Shown: piece after piece, positions 13,608-13,720 of the stretch
How positions within the stretch are numbered: the stretch's first letter is position 1
How the letters are laid out: each line of letters starts with the position of its first letter
Source of the DNA: Gammaproteobacteria bacterium
GTDB taxonomy: Bacteria; Pseudomonadota; Gammaproteobacteria; Chromatiales; Chromatiaceae
NCBI GenBank assembly: GCA_030594925.1
Contig: JAUVEG010000009.1
Location: forward strand, 1-13,720
Direction: 5' to 3'
Length of the DNA: 13,720 bases
Translations under genes and position numbers: made by a program
The notes under the pieces: model-generated
What the model saw: the letters and a program-made list of their open reading frames with translations, nothing else
Database searches by the model: none
What the model was told of the DNA's origin: nothing

Positions 13608-13720
13608 CTCTGAAAACTCCTGTGGAGAATTAACATGCGTAGAGTCTAATCCTCCTGCAGTAATTATCTGTTAACAATTCGCGTCAAATCGTTGACCCTG
13701 CCGGGATTCATTTTTCGGTT

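Noticed and set aside
1..13720. CRISPR array
   Set aside because: The repeats present are dispersed, palindromic or degenerate; there is no regular repeat-spacer pattern and no cas gene.

Overview
The window looks like chromosomal DNA of a gammaproteobacterium of moderate GC, perhaps an environmental or sulfur-oxidising lineage. This rests on a YqaA protein of the E. coli type, on gammaproteobacterial-looking OmpA and ABC-transporter proteins, and on several families of intergenic repeat that I associate with environmental genomes. No rRNA, tRNA or CRISPR array was seen, so the taxonomy is inference.

Left part (about 1-2400): an accessory, decaying region. It starts with nearly 600 bases without a convincing gene but with four copies of an ACTATRCATA box. 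Then come two overlapping small minus-strand genes (one with a twin-arginine signal peptide), a tyrosine-recombinase (integrase) gene broken by an in-frame TGA, and a possible 51-residue zinc-ribbon protein. This reads as the remains of an integrated element.

Main part (about 2436-13117): a coherent gene set. One AAA+ ATPase gene (Ycf46-like) points right. A long minus-strand series starts next to it and runs left: a secreted substrate-binding protein fused to an OmpA domain, a membrane-anchored von Willebrand A (vWA) protein, a second, membrane-anchored substrate-binding/OmpA fusion, a two-TM coiled-coil protein resembling XpaC, a TelA-family protein, a NitT/TauT-type ABC permease and its ATPase, and a YqaA-type membrane protein. 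The permease and ATPase overlap by 4 bases, and the anchored fusion runs straight into the XpaC-like gene. My reading is an envelope-spanning import or stress system: two substrate-binding domains held to peptidoglycan or membrane, one ABC importer pair, a periplasmic vWA scaffold, and cytoplasmic TelA, XpaC-like and AAA+ parts. The families are recognisable; the combined function and substrate are not known to me and are the main novelty here.

The gaps of the series are filled with repeats: a MITE-like 163-bp element that forms the stop codon of the first fusion gene, three hairpin elements, and CCACGGAACAC / CACAGATAAACAC-type repeats in two places. Right end (13118-13720): repeats, a perfect 25-bp inverted repeat, and one probable small minus-strand gene of unknown function.
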